A DNA stretch of 64,000 bases. Origin: Rubrobacter marinus. GTDB lineage: Bacteria; Actinomycetota; Rubrobacteria; Rubrobacterales; Rubrobacteraceae. Both the position numbers and the translations under genes were made by a program. Each line of letters starts with the position of its first letter. The first letter of the stretch is position 1. Location of the stretch: contig NZ_CP045121.1 of the NCBI RefSeq assembly GCF_011492965.1, forward strand, positions 1,550,001 to 1,614,000, given 5' to 3'. The notes under the pieces are model-generated. The model worked only from the letters and a program-made list of their open reading frames with translations, did no database searches and was not told the origin of the DNA. Shown piece after piece: positions 26,597 to 34,802 of this stretch.

Positions 26597-27456
26597 GGAC
26601 GATACGCGGTAAGGAGTACCGCTCCGCAGGGGATATGGAGGACAGGGGGACCGCGCGCACGAGGACCTGGCTGTGGCTCACCGCGCCCATCGCCGTTCTG
26701 CTTGCGATCGCGGCCGGGAGCGAGCTCTTCGTGGACGGCATCTTCCGCGGCGACGAGTTGAACTTCGTCGCGCAGGCCGTAGGCCAAGACGTCGTCACCC
26801 TCGCGGTCGCGCTCCCCGTTCTGGTGGTCGCCGCTATCCTCTCCGCTCGCGGCTCCGACAGGGCGCGGCTGGTCTGGCTGGGCAGCTTGGCCTACGTGCT
26901 GTACACGTACGCGATCTACGCGTTCCACGTCCGCTTCAACCCGCTCTTCCTCGTCTACGTGGCGCTCTTTGGCCTCTCGCTCTACGCGCTGATCGGGAGC
27001 CTTGCGACCACGGACTTCGAAGCGGTCAAGGCACGCTTTGCGAGCAGGAGGGCGGCGAGGGCTGCGAGCGTCTTCCTGGCGACGATGACGGTCCTGTTCT
27101 ACCCCGCGTGGCTGGGCGAGGTGGTCCCGGCCCTCGTCTCAGGAAGCGTCCCCCAGAGCGTGATCGACGCCGGGACGCCGACGGGCGCGGCCCACGTCCT
27201 CGACATGGCCTGGATGCTCCCGGCGATGGCGCTGACGGCTTACTGGCTGTGGCGCGGGAGGGCCGTGGGGTACGCGCTGGCCGGTGCCCTCCTCACCTTC
27301 TCCGCCCTGATCACGCTCGCCATCATGGCGATGATGGTGGCGATGAACCTCTACGGCCAGCCCGTGGCGGCCCCCATGGCGGCGGTCTTCGGCGTCGTAT
27401 CAGCGATCGGAACCGCCATGCTGGCGTGGTACCTGAGGGGGATGAGAGGCAAGTAG
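26593..27456 (+). CDS. Multi-pass membrane protein, paralog A of a local pair
   Basis: 287 residues from ATG 26593, which overlaps the flavodoxin stop; ATG 26635 is an alternative start. About seven hydrophobic helices, with VLLAIAAGSELFVDGIFRGDE, then GQDVVTLAVALPVLVVAAIL, RARLVWLGSLAYVLYTYAIYAFHVRFNPLFLVYVALFGLSLYAL, and late AAHVLDMAWMLPAMALTAYWLWR. A truncated paralog follows at 27505. I do not recognise the family. Coupling to the flavodoxin suggests a shared role, perhaps a membrane redox partner, which is inference only. Confidence 0.7.
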   Translation: MRTIRGKEYRSAGDMEDRGTARTRTWLWLTAPIAVLLAIAAGSELFVDGIFRGDELNFVAQAVGQDVVTLAVALPVLVVAAILSARGSDRARLVWLGSLAYVLYTYAIYAFHVRFNPLFLVYVALFGLSLYALIGSLATTDFEAVKARFASRRAARAASVFLATMTVLFYPAWLGEVVPALVSGSVPQSVIDAGTPTGAAHVLDMAWMLPAMALTAYWLWRGRAVGYALAGALLTFSALITLAIMAMMVAMNLYGQPVAAPMAAVFGVVSAIGTAMLAWYLRGMRGK

Positions 27457-27479
27457 CTACCCGCCTCAGGTCGCTCAGC

Positions 27480-27492
27480 AAACCTCGCCGTA
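27480..27492. repeat. 13-bp direct repeat, copy 1
   Basis: AAACCTCGCCGTA, identical to 27912-27924; both copies are followed shortly by ATGCTT. The two flank most of the truncated paralog. Confidence 0.5.
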
Positions 27493-27504
27493 GCGGAGAC
27501 GCCG

Positions 27505-27951
27505 ATGCTTAGATCCCGGGCTACGGCACCTTACGTTCTCTCGGCCGCCATCGCCGTCCTGGCGCTCGTGGTATCGGCCGGTGGCCTCTTCGCCGGTGTG
27601 TATCGGGACAACGCCCCGATGACGGCGGCCTTCCGCGGCAACGACCTGGTGACGCTCGTCGTCGCCATTCCCGTGCTGGTCGTGGCTGCGGCCCTCTCGA
27701 GGCGTGGCTCGAGGCGGGCGTGGCTGGTCTGGCTGGGATCGTTGGGCTACGTGCTCTACAACTGAGTTTTCTACCTCCACGGGGCCGCGTTCAACGAGCT
27801 GTTCCCCATCTACGCGGCGCTGGTTCCCCTCTCGGTCCTCGCACTCGTCCTCGGGCTGGCGCGAACCGACGTCCGGGACGTCGCCCGGAGCTTCCGGGAG
27901 GGGACACCGAGAAACCTCGCCGTAATGCTTGGGACGCATAGCGGGACTTAG
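27505..27951 (+). pseudogene. Truncated, interrupted paralog B of the membrane protein at 26593
   Basis: From ATG 27505 the protein aligns with the first half of paralog A: VLALVVSAGGLFAGVYRDNAP, NDLVTLVVAIPVLVVAAALSRRGSRRAWLVWLGSLGYVLYN. A TGA at 27763-27765 then stands where paralog A-like sequence needs an aromatic (W or T) codon. The same frame continues VFYLHGAAFNELFPIYAALVPLSVLALVLGLA and stops at TAG 27951, well short of the full protein. The last four helices are absent, so read-through of the TGA would not rescue it. Confidence 0.65.
27912..27924. repeat. 13-bp direct repeat, copy 2
   Basis: AAACCTCGCCGTA, second copy, inside the 3' end of the truncated paralog. Confidence 0.5.
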
Positions 27952-28334
27952 GCTGGCCGCGGAAGCGGTCGTTGTGAGCCCAAGCTAGGACACGAATCCT
28001 GTGACGCTAGGGGGGCACAAGCCCGACAGCAACCTAGGAAGGACGGTAGCGCGTCGCTACGAACTACCCAACAGGCACACATGCCGGTATCGGTACGACG
28101 GCCCCCGTTCGACGGCATCGGCGAACGGGCAGAGAAGCGCGCCTTTGCGGGCCGGAGGACGTTCATCGTAGGTGCCCGAGGCCGGAGATCAGGGGCGACC
28201 GCGGACGCCGTACGCCCCGCGCCGACGGTAACCGCGGGTACGGAGGGCCGAACGATGATCCGGTCGCGAGGCGATCCGCGGCTTCTATGACGAATCGTTC
28301 ACCGATCGGCCTCGATCCGAGCTGGGGCAACGGC
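27952..28334. other. Intergenic region between convergent genes
   Basis: About 380 bp with no supportable gene. Probably the region from which the rest of the truncated paralog was lost. Confidence 0.3.
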
Positions 28335-28369
28335 GGAGCGTAGAGGGCTCAGACGACGCTCTACGCTCC
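28335..28369 (-). terminator. Hairpin at the end of the Crp/Fnr gene
   Basis: 11-bp perfect inverted repeat (28335-28345 with 28359-28369), 13-nt loop; the right arm overlaps the last codons and stop of the regulator. Confidence 0.5.
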
Positions 28370-29260
28370 GGGTCCGCCCTCTGCGCGCTCGGCGAGGCCG
28401 GGAAGGTCCACGAGGACTATCATGCGCCCCCGGACTTCTATGAGCCCCTCCCGCCTGAGGTCGGTCATCGCCTTGGAGACGGCCTCGCGGGTCGAAGCGA
28501 TCATGCTGGCGAGCTGCTGGTGGGTGAGGCGCAGCCCGATCGTCACGGTGCCTATCTCGTCTCCTTCGCCTTCCTCGCCGAACTTCCCGCGGAGGCTCAA
28601 GAGCAGCGCCGCCAAGCGGCCCGCGACCTCCCGCTGCAGGAGGCTCCCGAGGACCTCGTCCGTCTGCCTCACCCGCTCGGAGAATGCCGAGAACAAAGAG
28701 AGCGCGACCTCGGGCTTGCGCCTCACCAGCCACGCCAGGGCGGCCTTGCGGACGATCGCGACGCGTGCGTCGGTCACGGCCTCGGCGAACTCCTCGTGCG
28801 AGCCCCCCTCCGCCGTAAGGTCGAGGACGCCGAAGACGCCCGCGTCCTTGAGGAGGGCGGTCGTGGCCTCCTTGGCGTCCGCGCCGTAGATCCTGTAGGT
28901 CCTCACCACGCCCGAGAGCAGGAAGAAGAGCGAGTCGGCGGGGTCCCCGGAGTGTAAACCTCGTCGCCGGGACGAAAGCCGCGCTCGACCACCCTGAGGC
29001 CCGCCCTCTCGATCTCGCGGAGCAAGGAGGTCTGTGCGGGATCGGGGCGCCCTCGGCGGCGGCGCCCGAGGAACCGCGCCCCCTTTCCTCCCGCCCGCGC
29101 GCAGGGAGCCGCGCCCGCGCCCGAACGGCGATGCCATCACCCCGGCGAGGGCCGCGGCGTAGAGCACGGTGGCGACCGCGGGCCTATTGTGGACCTCGCT
29201 CGCACCCCGGAAGATCAGACCGGGCAAGGACGAGACGAGCTTGTTCGCGAAGCGTTCCAT
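28361..29260 (-). CDS. Crp/Fnr family regulator, N-terminal half out of frame
   Basis: The clear part has a cyclic-nucleotide-type sensor barrel (GDPADSLFFLLSGVVRTYRIYG; DAGVFGVLDL), the long dimer helix, and a Crp winged helix (LRLTHQQLASMIASTREAVSKAMTDLRREGLIEV). The recognition helix keeps the Arg-Glu pair of Crp, with Lys at the third contact position. Just upstream the next frame reads LLREIERAGLRVVERGFRPGDEVYTPG, so one G is missing near 28955. Further upstream, ATG 29260 (GGAGG) opens MERFANKLVSSLPGLIF and a hydrophobic VATVLYAAALAGVMA. Whether this is a fused membrane anchor or a separate small gene cannot be decided. A candidate reader of the island motif. Confidence 0.72.
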   Translation of the reverse strand: MERFANKLVSSLPGLIFRGASEVHNRPAVATVLYAAALAGVMASPFGRGRGSLRAGGRKGGAVPRAPPPRAPRSRTDLLAPRDREGGPQGGRARLSSRRRGLHSGDPADSLFFLLSGVVRTYRIYGADAKEATTALLKDAGVFGVLDLTAEGGSHEEFAEAVTDARVAIVRKAALAWLVRRKPEVALSLFSAFSERVRQTDEVLGSLLQREVAGRLAALLLSLRGKFGEEGEGDEIGTVTIGLRLTHQQLASMIASTREAVSKAMTDLRREGLIEVRGRMIVLVDLPGLAERAEGGPGA

Positions 29261-29318
29261 CTCAGCCGTCCTCCGCCGGGGACGGACTCACCGGGGGCCC
29301 CCGACGGCCGGCTGCTCC

Positions 29319-29510
29319 CTAGGCGCCACGCCAAAAGCCCCGGCGGCGTGTGGGTGCCCGATCTTCGCCATCCATGCGTTCCCCTAAGAGTAGTATGGTC
29401 GGGGCCCAGAGGCCGACGAAGATCCCCGCCTCGCGCCTGCCCGTCAGGTACAAAGCGAGCGAGATTAGGATCGAGAGCACCGTCCCCGCCACGTACACTT
29501 CCTTGCCCAT
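29319..29510 (-). CDS. Small two-helix membrane protein
   Basis: 63 residues from ATG 29510, with GAGAAGGAGG upstream. Two hydrophobic helices, VAGTVLSILISLALYLTG and EAGIFVGLWAPTILLLG, and a charged C-terminus. It lies 58 bp upstream of the Crp/Fnr reading frame and is likely cotranscribed. Short proteins of this shape are common in actinobacteria; no function known. Confidence 0.6.
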   Translation of the reverse strand: MGKEVYVAGTVLSILISLALYLTGRREAGIFVGLWAPTILLLGERMDGEDRAPTRRRGFWRGA

Positions 29511-29950
29511 CGCCGCCTCCTTCTCGGAACATGCATCCCCGGCATACTAACCGAGTCCGCTTTGCCGGGCTGTGAGGGAAGTCCTCGAGGCGCCTGCCCG
29601 AGCATCGGAGAGGGGGAGCGGTCGTGCACGCTCGATGCGCAGATGCTCGCAAGACCCGTCGTCGGGCTCGCGGGGCGAAGCACCGCAAGCGAGGGACCCG
29701 AATGGCACCACGATCGAGTTCGTCCGGCGTCCCTAGAGGGCGTCCGGGTACGGGATGCAGGGCGGCAAGGATCGCGCCGGCCGCACCCGCAGGGACGCCC
29801 AAGCCATCCCCAAACGGTGAGTCGGGGCGCCGAAATAGGGGAGGGGCAGCCTCGTTTGAGGATCTTCCTGCCCGGCCCCATCTGCGGTATGACGCGAGAG
29901 CGGGAGCAGCCGGCCCGGGCGGCGCGGCCGCGTCGCACGCCGGGCCGGCC
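29511..29950. other. Intergenic region
   Basis: About 440 bp; carries a hairpin at its right end and presumably the promoter for the small membrane protein/Crp unit. No motif copy found. Confidence 0.3.
29909..29949 (-). terminator. Hairpin after the multicopper oxidase fragment
   Basis: 10-bp perfect inverted repeat (29909-29918 with 29940-29949) immediately after the stop at 29951, with a further GC-rich loop. Confidence 0.45.
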
Positions 29951-30245
29951 CTAGCGCCGTCCGTAAGGGACCACGCGGGCCATGCCAGTTTCCATGCGGT
30001 AGGCGTTGTGGCAGTGGAAAAACCACTCGCCGGGGTTATCGGCCACGAGGTCGAAGGAGAGTTCGCTACGAGCGGCTCGACGATCGCCGTACCTTTGAGT
30101 GGGCCGCGCCCCGTGCCGTTCGGGATCTGGAAGAGATGCCCCTGCAGGTGCATCGGGTGAGGCACAATGCTCCGGTTTCGGATGGTGAACCTCACCCGCT
30201 TGTCCTCTCGTACGGACGACCGTCGAGGCTCGGCTTCCTGGGGGT
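29951..30245 (-). pseudogene. C-terminal fragment of a multicopper oxidase
   Basis: Only the last domain end is left: VRFTIRNRSIVPHPMHLQGHLFQIPNG (type 2/3 copper region), a frame break near 30077 (one base missing), then RSELSFDLVADNPGEWFFHCHNAYRMETGMARVV. The HCH motif of the copper cluster is intact, but the type 1 His that should follow (HCHxxxH) is Arg. Nothing of the first two cupredoxin domains exists upstream, where the FAD paralog gene ends at 30261. Truncation, frameshift and ligand loss together indicate decay. Confidence 0.7.
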
Positions 30246-30260
30246 CGAGCCCTGCCCGGT

Positions 30261-31307
30261 CTACCGGGCGGGCTCTCCGGCGGCGCCGAGGTCCAGGACC
30301 AGGACCTCACCGGAGCGGGAGACCGTACCCTGAACCGTGTTCTGGCCGCGGCCCTCCAGAATGTCCCGGATCTCGGCCAGGGACACGAAGCTTCGGTCCG
30401 CCGGGATCGGGGCCGGGCGAGACGGAGCGATGGGGAAGAACCTCTGCCCCCACACGCGGTACGCCCCCGCCGGAGTGAGTATGCGTCCTCCGTAAGAAGC
30501 GGCTGCCTCGCCGAGCGTCTCCTCGACCGCCTTCGTACCCCCGCCGGAGTAGGCGCCGAACAGGAGGTGGTCGTCCCCGAGCCCTCTCGCCCGCGACATC
30601 GCATCGTTCAGGAAGGCGAGGTGCCAGAGCGGGGGATAGGCGCGGTGCACCTCCGCAACCGCCCCCGCGAGGTCCTCCGGGGAAGGGAAGGCGAGGGCGA
30701 AGGGTACGTCGTGGTCGGCGTGGCGGGTTCTGATCGTGGCGGCGACCACGATGCCCTTGCCTCCCGCCGCGTCGATGACGTCCCCGAGCTCCTCGCCGCG
30801 CACGGTCCTGCGACCCTCGGGGAGCACCACGTCTGCCGAGAGGACGTTCTCGCGCGTGCGGCCGTAGCGGTAGGAGCCCACCCCTATCCCGTCTTCGGCC
30901 AACCAGCCGCCTACCGTGGCCCTCGGGGCGCTCGTGGGGTAGACGGCGAGGCCCCAGCCGCGGGTGCCGAGGGCCTCGTCCAGCTCCAGCCACGACGCAC
31001 CGGGCTCCGCCCTGACCCACATCTCGTCGTTGCCGCGCACCTTCACGCCCCTCATCAGATCGAAGCGGACCAGGATGCTCCCCGAACCCGCGCGGACGCT
31101 CCGGGCGGTCCCGGCCCCCAGCGCGACGAGCGGCACCCCGAAGCGCGCGGCCACCCCCGCGAGGTACTCGACCTCCCCCGCGTTTCTCGGCTGAACGAAA
31201 AGCGAAGCGTCGTCTCCGGATCGCCCGTCCCAGGGCACCTCATGCTTCAGCCGGTCCCCGAACGCCTCTTCGATGGTCCTGAGTGCGCTCTTCAGGTCGG
31301 ACCCCAT
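30261..31307 (-). CDS. Stand-alone FAD-binding (PCMH-type) protein, paralog 2
   Basis: 348 residues, same length and same order as the protein at 4232: PLVALGAGTARS, ILVRFDLMRGV, EPGASWLELDEALGTRGWGLAVYPTSAPRATVGGWLAEDG, GIGVGSYRYGRTRENVLSADVV, AYRVWGQRFFPIAPS and TVQGTVSRSGEVLVLDLG. It lacks the cap domain of GlcD-like oxidases. ATG 31307 has GGAGGT 8 nt upstream. A motif copy lies 87 bp upstream, nearly the same distance as for paralog 1. It is divergent from the USP operon. Possibly the flavin subunit of a multi-part oxidoreductase, but no partner is visible. Confidence 0.75.
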   Translation of the reverse strand: MGSDLKSALRTIEEAFGDRLKHEVPWDGRSGDDASLFVQPRNAGEVEYLAGVAARFGVPLVALGAGTARSVRAGSGSILVRFDLMRGVKVRGNDEMWVRAEPGASWLELDEALGTRGWGLAVYPTSAPRATVGGWLAEDGIGVGSYRYGRTRENVLSADVVLPEGRRTVRGEELGDVIDAAGGKGIVVAATIRTRHADHDVPFALAFPSPEDLAGAVAEVHRAYPPLWHLAFLNDAMSRARGLGDDHLLFGAYSGGGTKAVEETLGEAAASYGGRILTPAGAYRVWGQRFFPIAPSRPAPIPADRSFVSLAEIRDILEGRGQNTVQGTVSRSGEVLVLDLGAAGEPAR

Positions 31308-31393
31308 CCCGTCTACCTCCATGCTCGTCGTTCGTGCATGACAGGTTAGCGGCCGTTTCTGGATTCGGCCTGATCCTTCTTGGCCCCTTACGC

Positions 31394-31407
31394 CGTCCAA
31401 ATTGACC
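31394..31407. promoter_or_regulatory. Island operator-like motif upstream of FAD paralog 2
   Basis: CGTCC-AAAT-TGACC followed by A, 87 bp before ATG 31307, in the divergent gap with the USP operon. Confidence 0.45.
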
Positions 31408-31462
31408 ATTCGCGGGGCAGCGGTGCCGGCCGCTGGCTTTGATCGATCCTTGCCAGCGGGAT

Positions 31463-31476
31463 GGTCCAGGTTGGTC
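31463..31476. promoter_or_regulatory. Island operator-like motif upstream of the USP operon
   Basis: GGTCC-AGGT-TGGTC, ending 71 bp before GTG 31547. Confidence 0.4.
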
Positions 31477-31546
31477 AGGGCGCGCGCGGCGCCGGACCTT
31501 ACAGTGACCGTGTCAGAGGCTCGGTGGTGCAGAGGGGAGGGACGAG

Positions 31547-31810
31547 GTGCGGCGTGTGGACGAGCGCCTGATCCGGCGTCACATAGAGAAGGCGGAGGCT
31601 ACGGTCCTGGGCGAGCACCAGCTCGAGGAGTACGTGGCGGGGCTGGACCCGAGCGAGTGCGTCCGGATCCTCCTTGCGAGCCCGGAGGGCCTCCCATTCC
31701 TCGCCGCCCGCAGGGACGAGTGCCGGGTGGGGCCGGACGAGACGCGCAGCTTCGAGGAGGTCATCAAGGCCTGGACCCTGGAGGTTCTCTCGAGTTTAGA
31801 AGGGGGCTAG
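31547..31810 (+). CDS. Small conserved-looking hypothetical heading the USP operon
   Basis: 87 residues from GTG 31547 (GGGAGGGACGAG upstream). Predicted mostly helical and charged: RRVDERLIRRHIEKAEATVLGEHQLEEYVAGLDPSECVRILLASPEG. No domain recognised. It precedes the first of four USP genes by 56 bp and so is probably the first gene of the operon. The low Arg/Pro content compared with shadow frames, and the RBS, support it as real. Confidence 0.55.
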   Translation: MRRVDERLIRRHIEKAEATVLGEHQLEEYVAGLDPSECVRILLASPEGLPFLAARRDECRVGPDETRSFEEVIKAWTLEVLSSLEGG

Positions 31811-31866
31811 ATGCTTACGAAAGCGATCGATGCCCCGCGAACAATGCACCTGGGAAGGAGAAGACT

Positions 31867-32835
31867 ATGTTCGTGAGCAAGATTATGTTGGCTACCGACG
31901 GTTCCCCGGAGGCCGAGCGCGCTGCCCGGATGGCGGCCTCGCTCGCCAGGGCGCTCGGCTCCGAGCTGCACGTGGCGCACGTCGGGCACGTGGCGAGCCT
32001 CTACGCCGCCTCCGAGACCGAGATTCTCGACCCCGAGTTTCAGGCGAGATTGGTCGAGCGTGCCGAAGGCGAGGCAAGGGCGAAGCTCGACGCGGAGGTG
32101 GCGAAGACAGAGGCGATCGGCGGCGAGGTCGCGGGGGCGCACGTGGACGTCGGCCGCCCCGACGCGGGGATCGTGCGCATCGCCGAGGGTATAGGCGCGG
32201 GCCTCGTGGTCCTGGGGAGCCGCGGCATGGGCCCCTTGCGGCGCGCCTTGATGGGGAGCGTCTCGGCCTCCGTCGTCCGCCACTTCCCGGGCTCCGTCCT
32301 GGTGGCGCGGGGCGAGGGAGGCGGCGAGTTGCCCGGCAGGATCCTCCTGGCCCTCGACGGCTCTGAGGAGGCCAGCGCCGCCACCCGGACGGCCGTGGAG
32401 ATCTCGAACGCCACGGGCTCGGAGCTCCACGCAGTCCACGTGCTCGACACGAACCCGCGCCTGCCCTACCCGGGGCCGGGCACCTGGCAGACGTGGGAGG
32501 AGGAGCTCGCACACGCCAAGCGTGAGGCCAGGACGTGGGTGGACCGCCAGGCCGAACGCATAGAGGCCGAAGGGGGACGAATCAAGGACGCCCACCTGCG
32601 CTTCGGCGAGCCCGACGGGGAGATCGTGAAGCTCGCGGAGGAGCTCGGCGCCGCCCTCGTCGTGATCGGCAGCCGGGGCCTGACCGGGATGAGTCGCGTA
32701 CTCCTCGGCGGCGTGTCGGACTCGGTCGTTCGTCACGCCCACTGCCCCGTCCTCGTGGTGCGCGAACCCGAGCGCGACCGGAAACATGACCTCACCGACG
32801 CGCGTGACGAGGCCCGGCAAGGGGCGTCGTCGTAG
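31867..32835 (+). CDS. Tandem-domain universal stress protein
   Basis: 322 residues, two full USP domains. Domain 1: KIMLATDGSPEAERAARMA ... GSRGMGPLRRALMGSVSASVV. Domain 2: RILLALDGSEEASAATRTA ... GSRGLTGMSRVLLGGVSDSVVRHAHCPVLVV. Both ATP-binding loops (G-x2-G-x9-G-S/G) are complete. A 20-residue charged tail follows. ATG 31867 has GGAAGGAG upstream. Of the seven USPs, this and the one at 36720 are the two in which domain 2 keeps the canonical LLA-x-DGS strand, so they form a subtype. First of four adjacent USP genes. Confidence 0.93.
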   Translation: MFVSKIMLATDGSPEAERAARMAASLARALGSELHVAHVGHVASLYAASETEILDPEFQARLVERAEGEARAKLDAEVAKTEAIGGEVAGAHVDVGRPDAGIVRIAEGIGAGLVVLGSRGMGPLRRALMGSVSASVVRHFPGSVLVARGEGGGELPGRILLALDGSEEASAATRTAVEISNATGSELHAVHVLDTNPRLPYPGPGTWQTWEEELAHAKREARTWVDRQAERIEAEGGRIKDAHLRFGEPDGEIVKLAEELGAALVVIGSRGLTGMSRVLLGGVSDSVVRHAHCPVLVVREPERDRKHDLTDARDEARQGASS

Positions 32836-32838
32836 GCG

Positions 32839-33738
32839 ATGGCCGGGCTCCCGAAGAAGATACTGCTGGCCATCGACGGCTCCGGCGACGCGAAGCTCGC
32901 GGCCCGCATCGCCGTCGATCTCTGCGCAAAAACCGGCTCGGAGCTGCACGTCGTCCACGCCTGGCGCCCCGTGATCCCACCGGTCGTCTACCCCGGCGCC
33001 GTGCCGGAGGTCCACCGCGAGCCCTACGAGGCGGAAGCCCGAGAGATCCTCGATGCCCAGACCTCGGGGATCGAGGAGGCCGGAGCGGAGATCCGCTGCA
33101 AGTACCTCCGCGAGGGCCCTCCCGTCGACACGATCCTGGACCTCGCGGTGGATCTGGGAGCGGGTCTGATCCTGCTGGGAAGGCGCGGAATGGGCCGGAT
33201 GCGCCGCCTGCTCCTCGGGAGCGTCTCGGAAGGCGTGGTCCACCACGCGCGTTGCCCGGTCCTCGTCGCCGACGGGGAGGGCTCCTGGCCCCCGTCCCGC
33301 GTCGTCCTCGCCGACGACGCCTCGGTCGACGCCGAGCGGGCCTGCGAGCTAGCCGCCGCGATCGGCAAGTTGTTCGGGGCCGCAGGGATCCTCGTGCGGG
33401 CTTATCCGCGCCGCAAGGAGCTCGTCCAAGAGGGGCCCTTCTTGCTTACCCGGATCGTAGACGACCGGCTCGAGGGGCGTGGCTCCCTGAACAGGCGGGC
33501 CCGGGAACTCGCGAGGATCCTGGGCAGCCAGCCCGAGGTGCGGTCCGTGGCGGGTGAGGCCGCCCCCGCCATCATCCGGGCGGCCAGGGAGGACGCTGGT
33601 CCGGCCCTCATAGCGATGGGGAGCCGCGGCCTCGGCCCCATCAAACGCCTGAGGCTCGGGAGCGTCTCGAGCAAGGTCCTGCGCGTGGCCGACGGGTCGA
33701 TCCTGATCTACCCGCATCTCGGAAACGATGGAGGATGA
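32839..33738 (+). CDS. Tandem-domain universal stress protein
   Basis: 299 residues, starting 3 bp after the preceding stop. Domain 1: KKILLAIDGSGDAKLAARIA, a HAWRPVIPPVVYPG segment, GRRGMGRMRRLLLGSVSEGVVHHARCPVLV. Domain 2 is the divergent subtype: SRVVLADDASVDAERACELA, RAYP, a long charged helix, then GSRGLGPIKRLRLGSVSSKVL and terminal LIYPHLG. The ATP loops are kept in both domains. Typical role: ATP-binding stress adaptor, cytosolic. Confidence 0.92.
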   Translation: MAGLPKKILLAIDGSGDAKLAARIAVDLCAKTGSELHVVHAWRPVIPPVVYPGAVPEVHREPYEAEAREILDAQTSGIEEAGAEIRCKYLREGPPVDTILDLAVDLGAGLILLGRRGMGRMRRLLLGSVSEGVVHHARCPVLVADGEGSWPPSRVVLADDASVDAERACELAAAIGKLFGAAGILVRAYPRRKELVQEGPFLLTRIVDDRLEGRGSLNRRARELARILGSQPEVRSVAGEAAPAIIRAAREDAGPALIAMGSRGLGPIKRLRLGSVSSKVLRVADGSILIYPHLGNDGG

Positions 33739-33868
33739 GTGCTCGCCTGACGAGGGGACGTCTGCTGCGACCGCACTCGCAGAAGGGGGAAGCCGACGAC
33801 GGAGGGGACGAATCCACCGTGCCACGACCGAAGTACGCTGCAATCTACTCAGAAAGGACCTTACGCCC

Positions 33869-34771
33869 ATGAGTCAGTTTCCCGCGAGGATCTTGCTGGC
33901 GACCGACGGCTCCGAAGACGCCCGGCTCGCATTCCGAGCGGCGACGGACCTTTCGCGAGAAGCGGGCTCCGAGCTCCACCCCGTACACGTGGTTGCCCGG
34001 CTTCCACACTACGTCTACCCCGGGGTTACCCCGGAGGTCTACGCCCTCGTCGTGCAGGAGCAGGACAGGGAGGGGCGCGAGCTGCTCGACGAGGAGTTGG
34101 ATCGTGCGCGGGGAGGGGGCGTGGAGGTTGCCGAGGCGCACCTGAGGAGGGGCTCGGCGGCGGACGAGGTTCTCGACCTCGCCGAGGAGATCGGGGCCGG
34201 CCTGATCGTTATGGGGAGCCGTGGGCTCGGGCCCGTCAAACGCCTCGTAATGGGCAGCGTCTCCGAGGGCGTCGCGCACGACGCTCCTTGCCCCGTGCTC
34301 GTGATGCGTGGTGATCCAGACGCCTGGCCCCCCGCAAGTATCGTCCTGGGCGACGACGGCTCCGAGGAGGCGAAGGAAGCGGGCGAGCTGGCCGTCGCCA
34401 TAGGCAAGCTCTACGGCGCAAGGGGGCTCCTGGTCAGGGCCTACCCCGAGCTCCCAGAGCAAGACGCCGAGGGGCGCGGCTTCGACGCGCGCCGCGTGGA
34501 CGACGCGCTCCGCCGCGAGGAGCGGGCCCTCGAAGAACGTGCGGCCGAACTGGAAGGCTCCGTCGGGGTCAGGCCGAAGGTCCGCATCTCCGTCGGCGAC
34601 CCCGCGGGCTGCATCATGGAGGCGGCGGCGGAGGGCGACGAAGGCAAGACCCTTGTTGCCGTGGGCAGTCGCGGGCTCGACGCGGTCGGGCGCTTCAGGC
34701 TCGGCAGCGTCTCGACGAAGGTCCTGCACGCCGCCGAAGGACCCGTGTTGATCCACCCGCGCGCCCGCTAA
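33869..34771 (+). CDS. Tandem-domain universal stress protein
   Basis: 300 residues. Domain 1: ARILLATDGSEDARLAFRAA, YVYPGVTPEVYALVV, GSRGLGPVKRLVMGSVSEGVAHDAPCPVLVM. Domain 2, divergent subtype: SIVLGDDGSEEAKEAGELA, RAYPELPEQD, GSRGLDAVGRFRLGSVSTKVLHAAEGPVLIHP. There is a 130-bp spacer before it that contains no gene; ATG 33869 has AAAGGA about 11 nt upstream. Part of the four-gene USP array. Confidence 0.92.
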   Translation: MSQFPARILLATDGSEDARLAFRAATDLSREAGSELHPVHVVARLPHYVYPGVTPEVYALVVQEQDREGRELLDEELDRARGGGVEVAEAHLRRGSAADEVLDLAEEIGAGLIVMGSRGLGPVKRLVMGSVSEGVAHDAPCPVLVMRGDPDAWPPASIVLGDDGSEEAKEAGELAVAIGKLYGARGLLVRAYPELPEQDAEGRGFDARRVDDALRREERALEERAAELEGSVGVRPKVRISVGDPAGCIMEAAAEGDEGKTLVAVGSRGLDAVGRFRLGSVSTKVLHAAEGPVLIHPRAR

Positions 34772-34802
34772 AGGCGCCGACGAAGCCGGAAAGGGAACGC
34801 GC

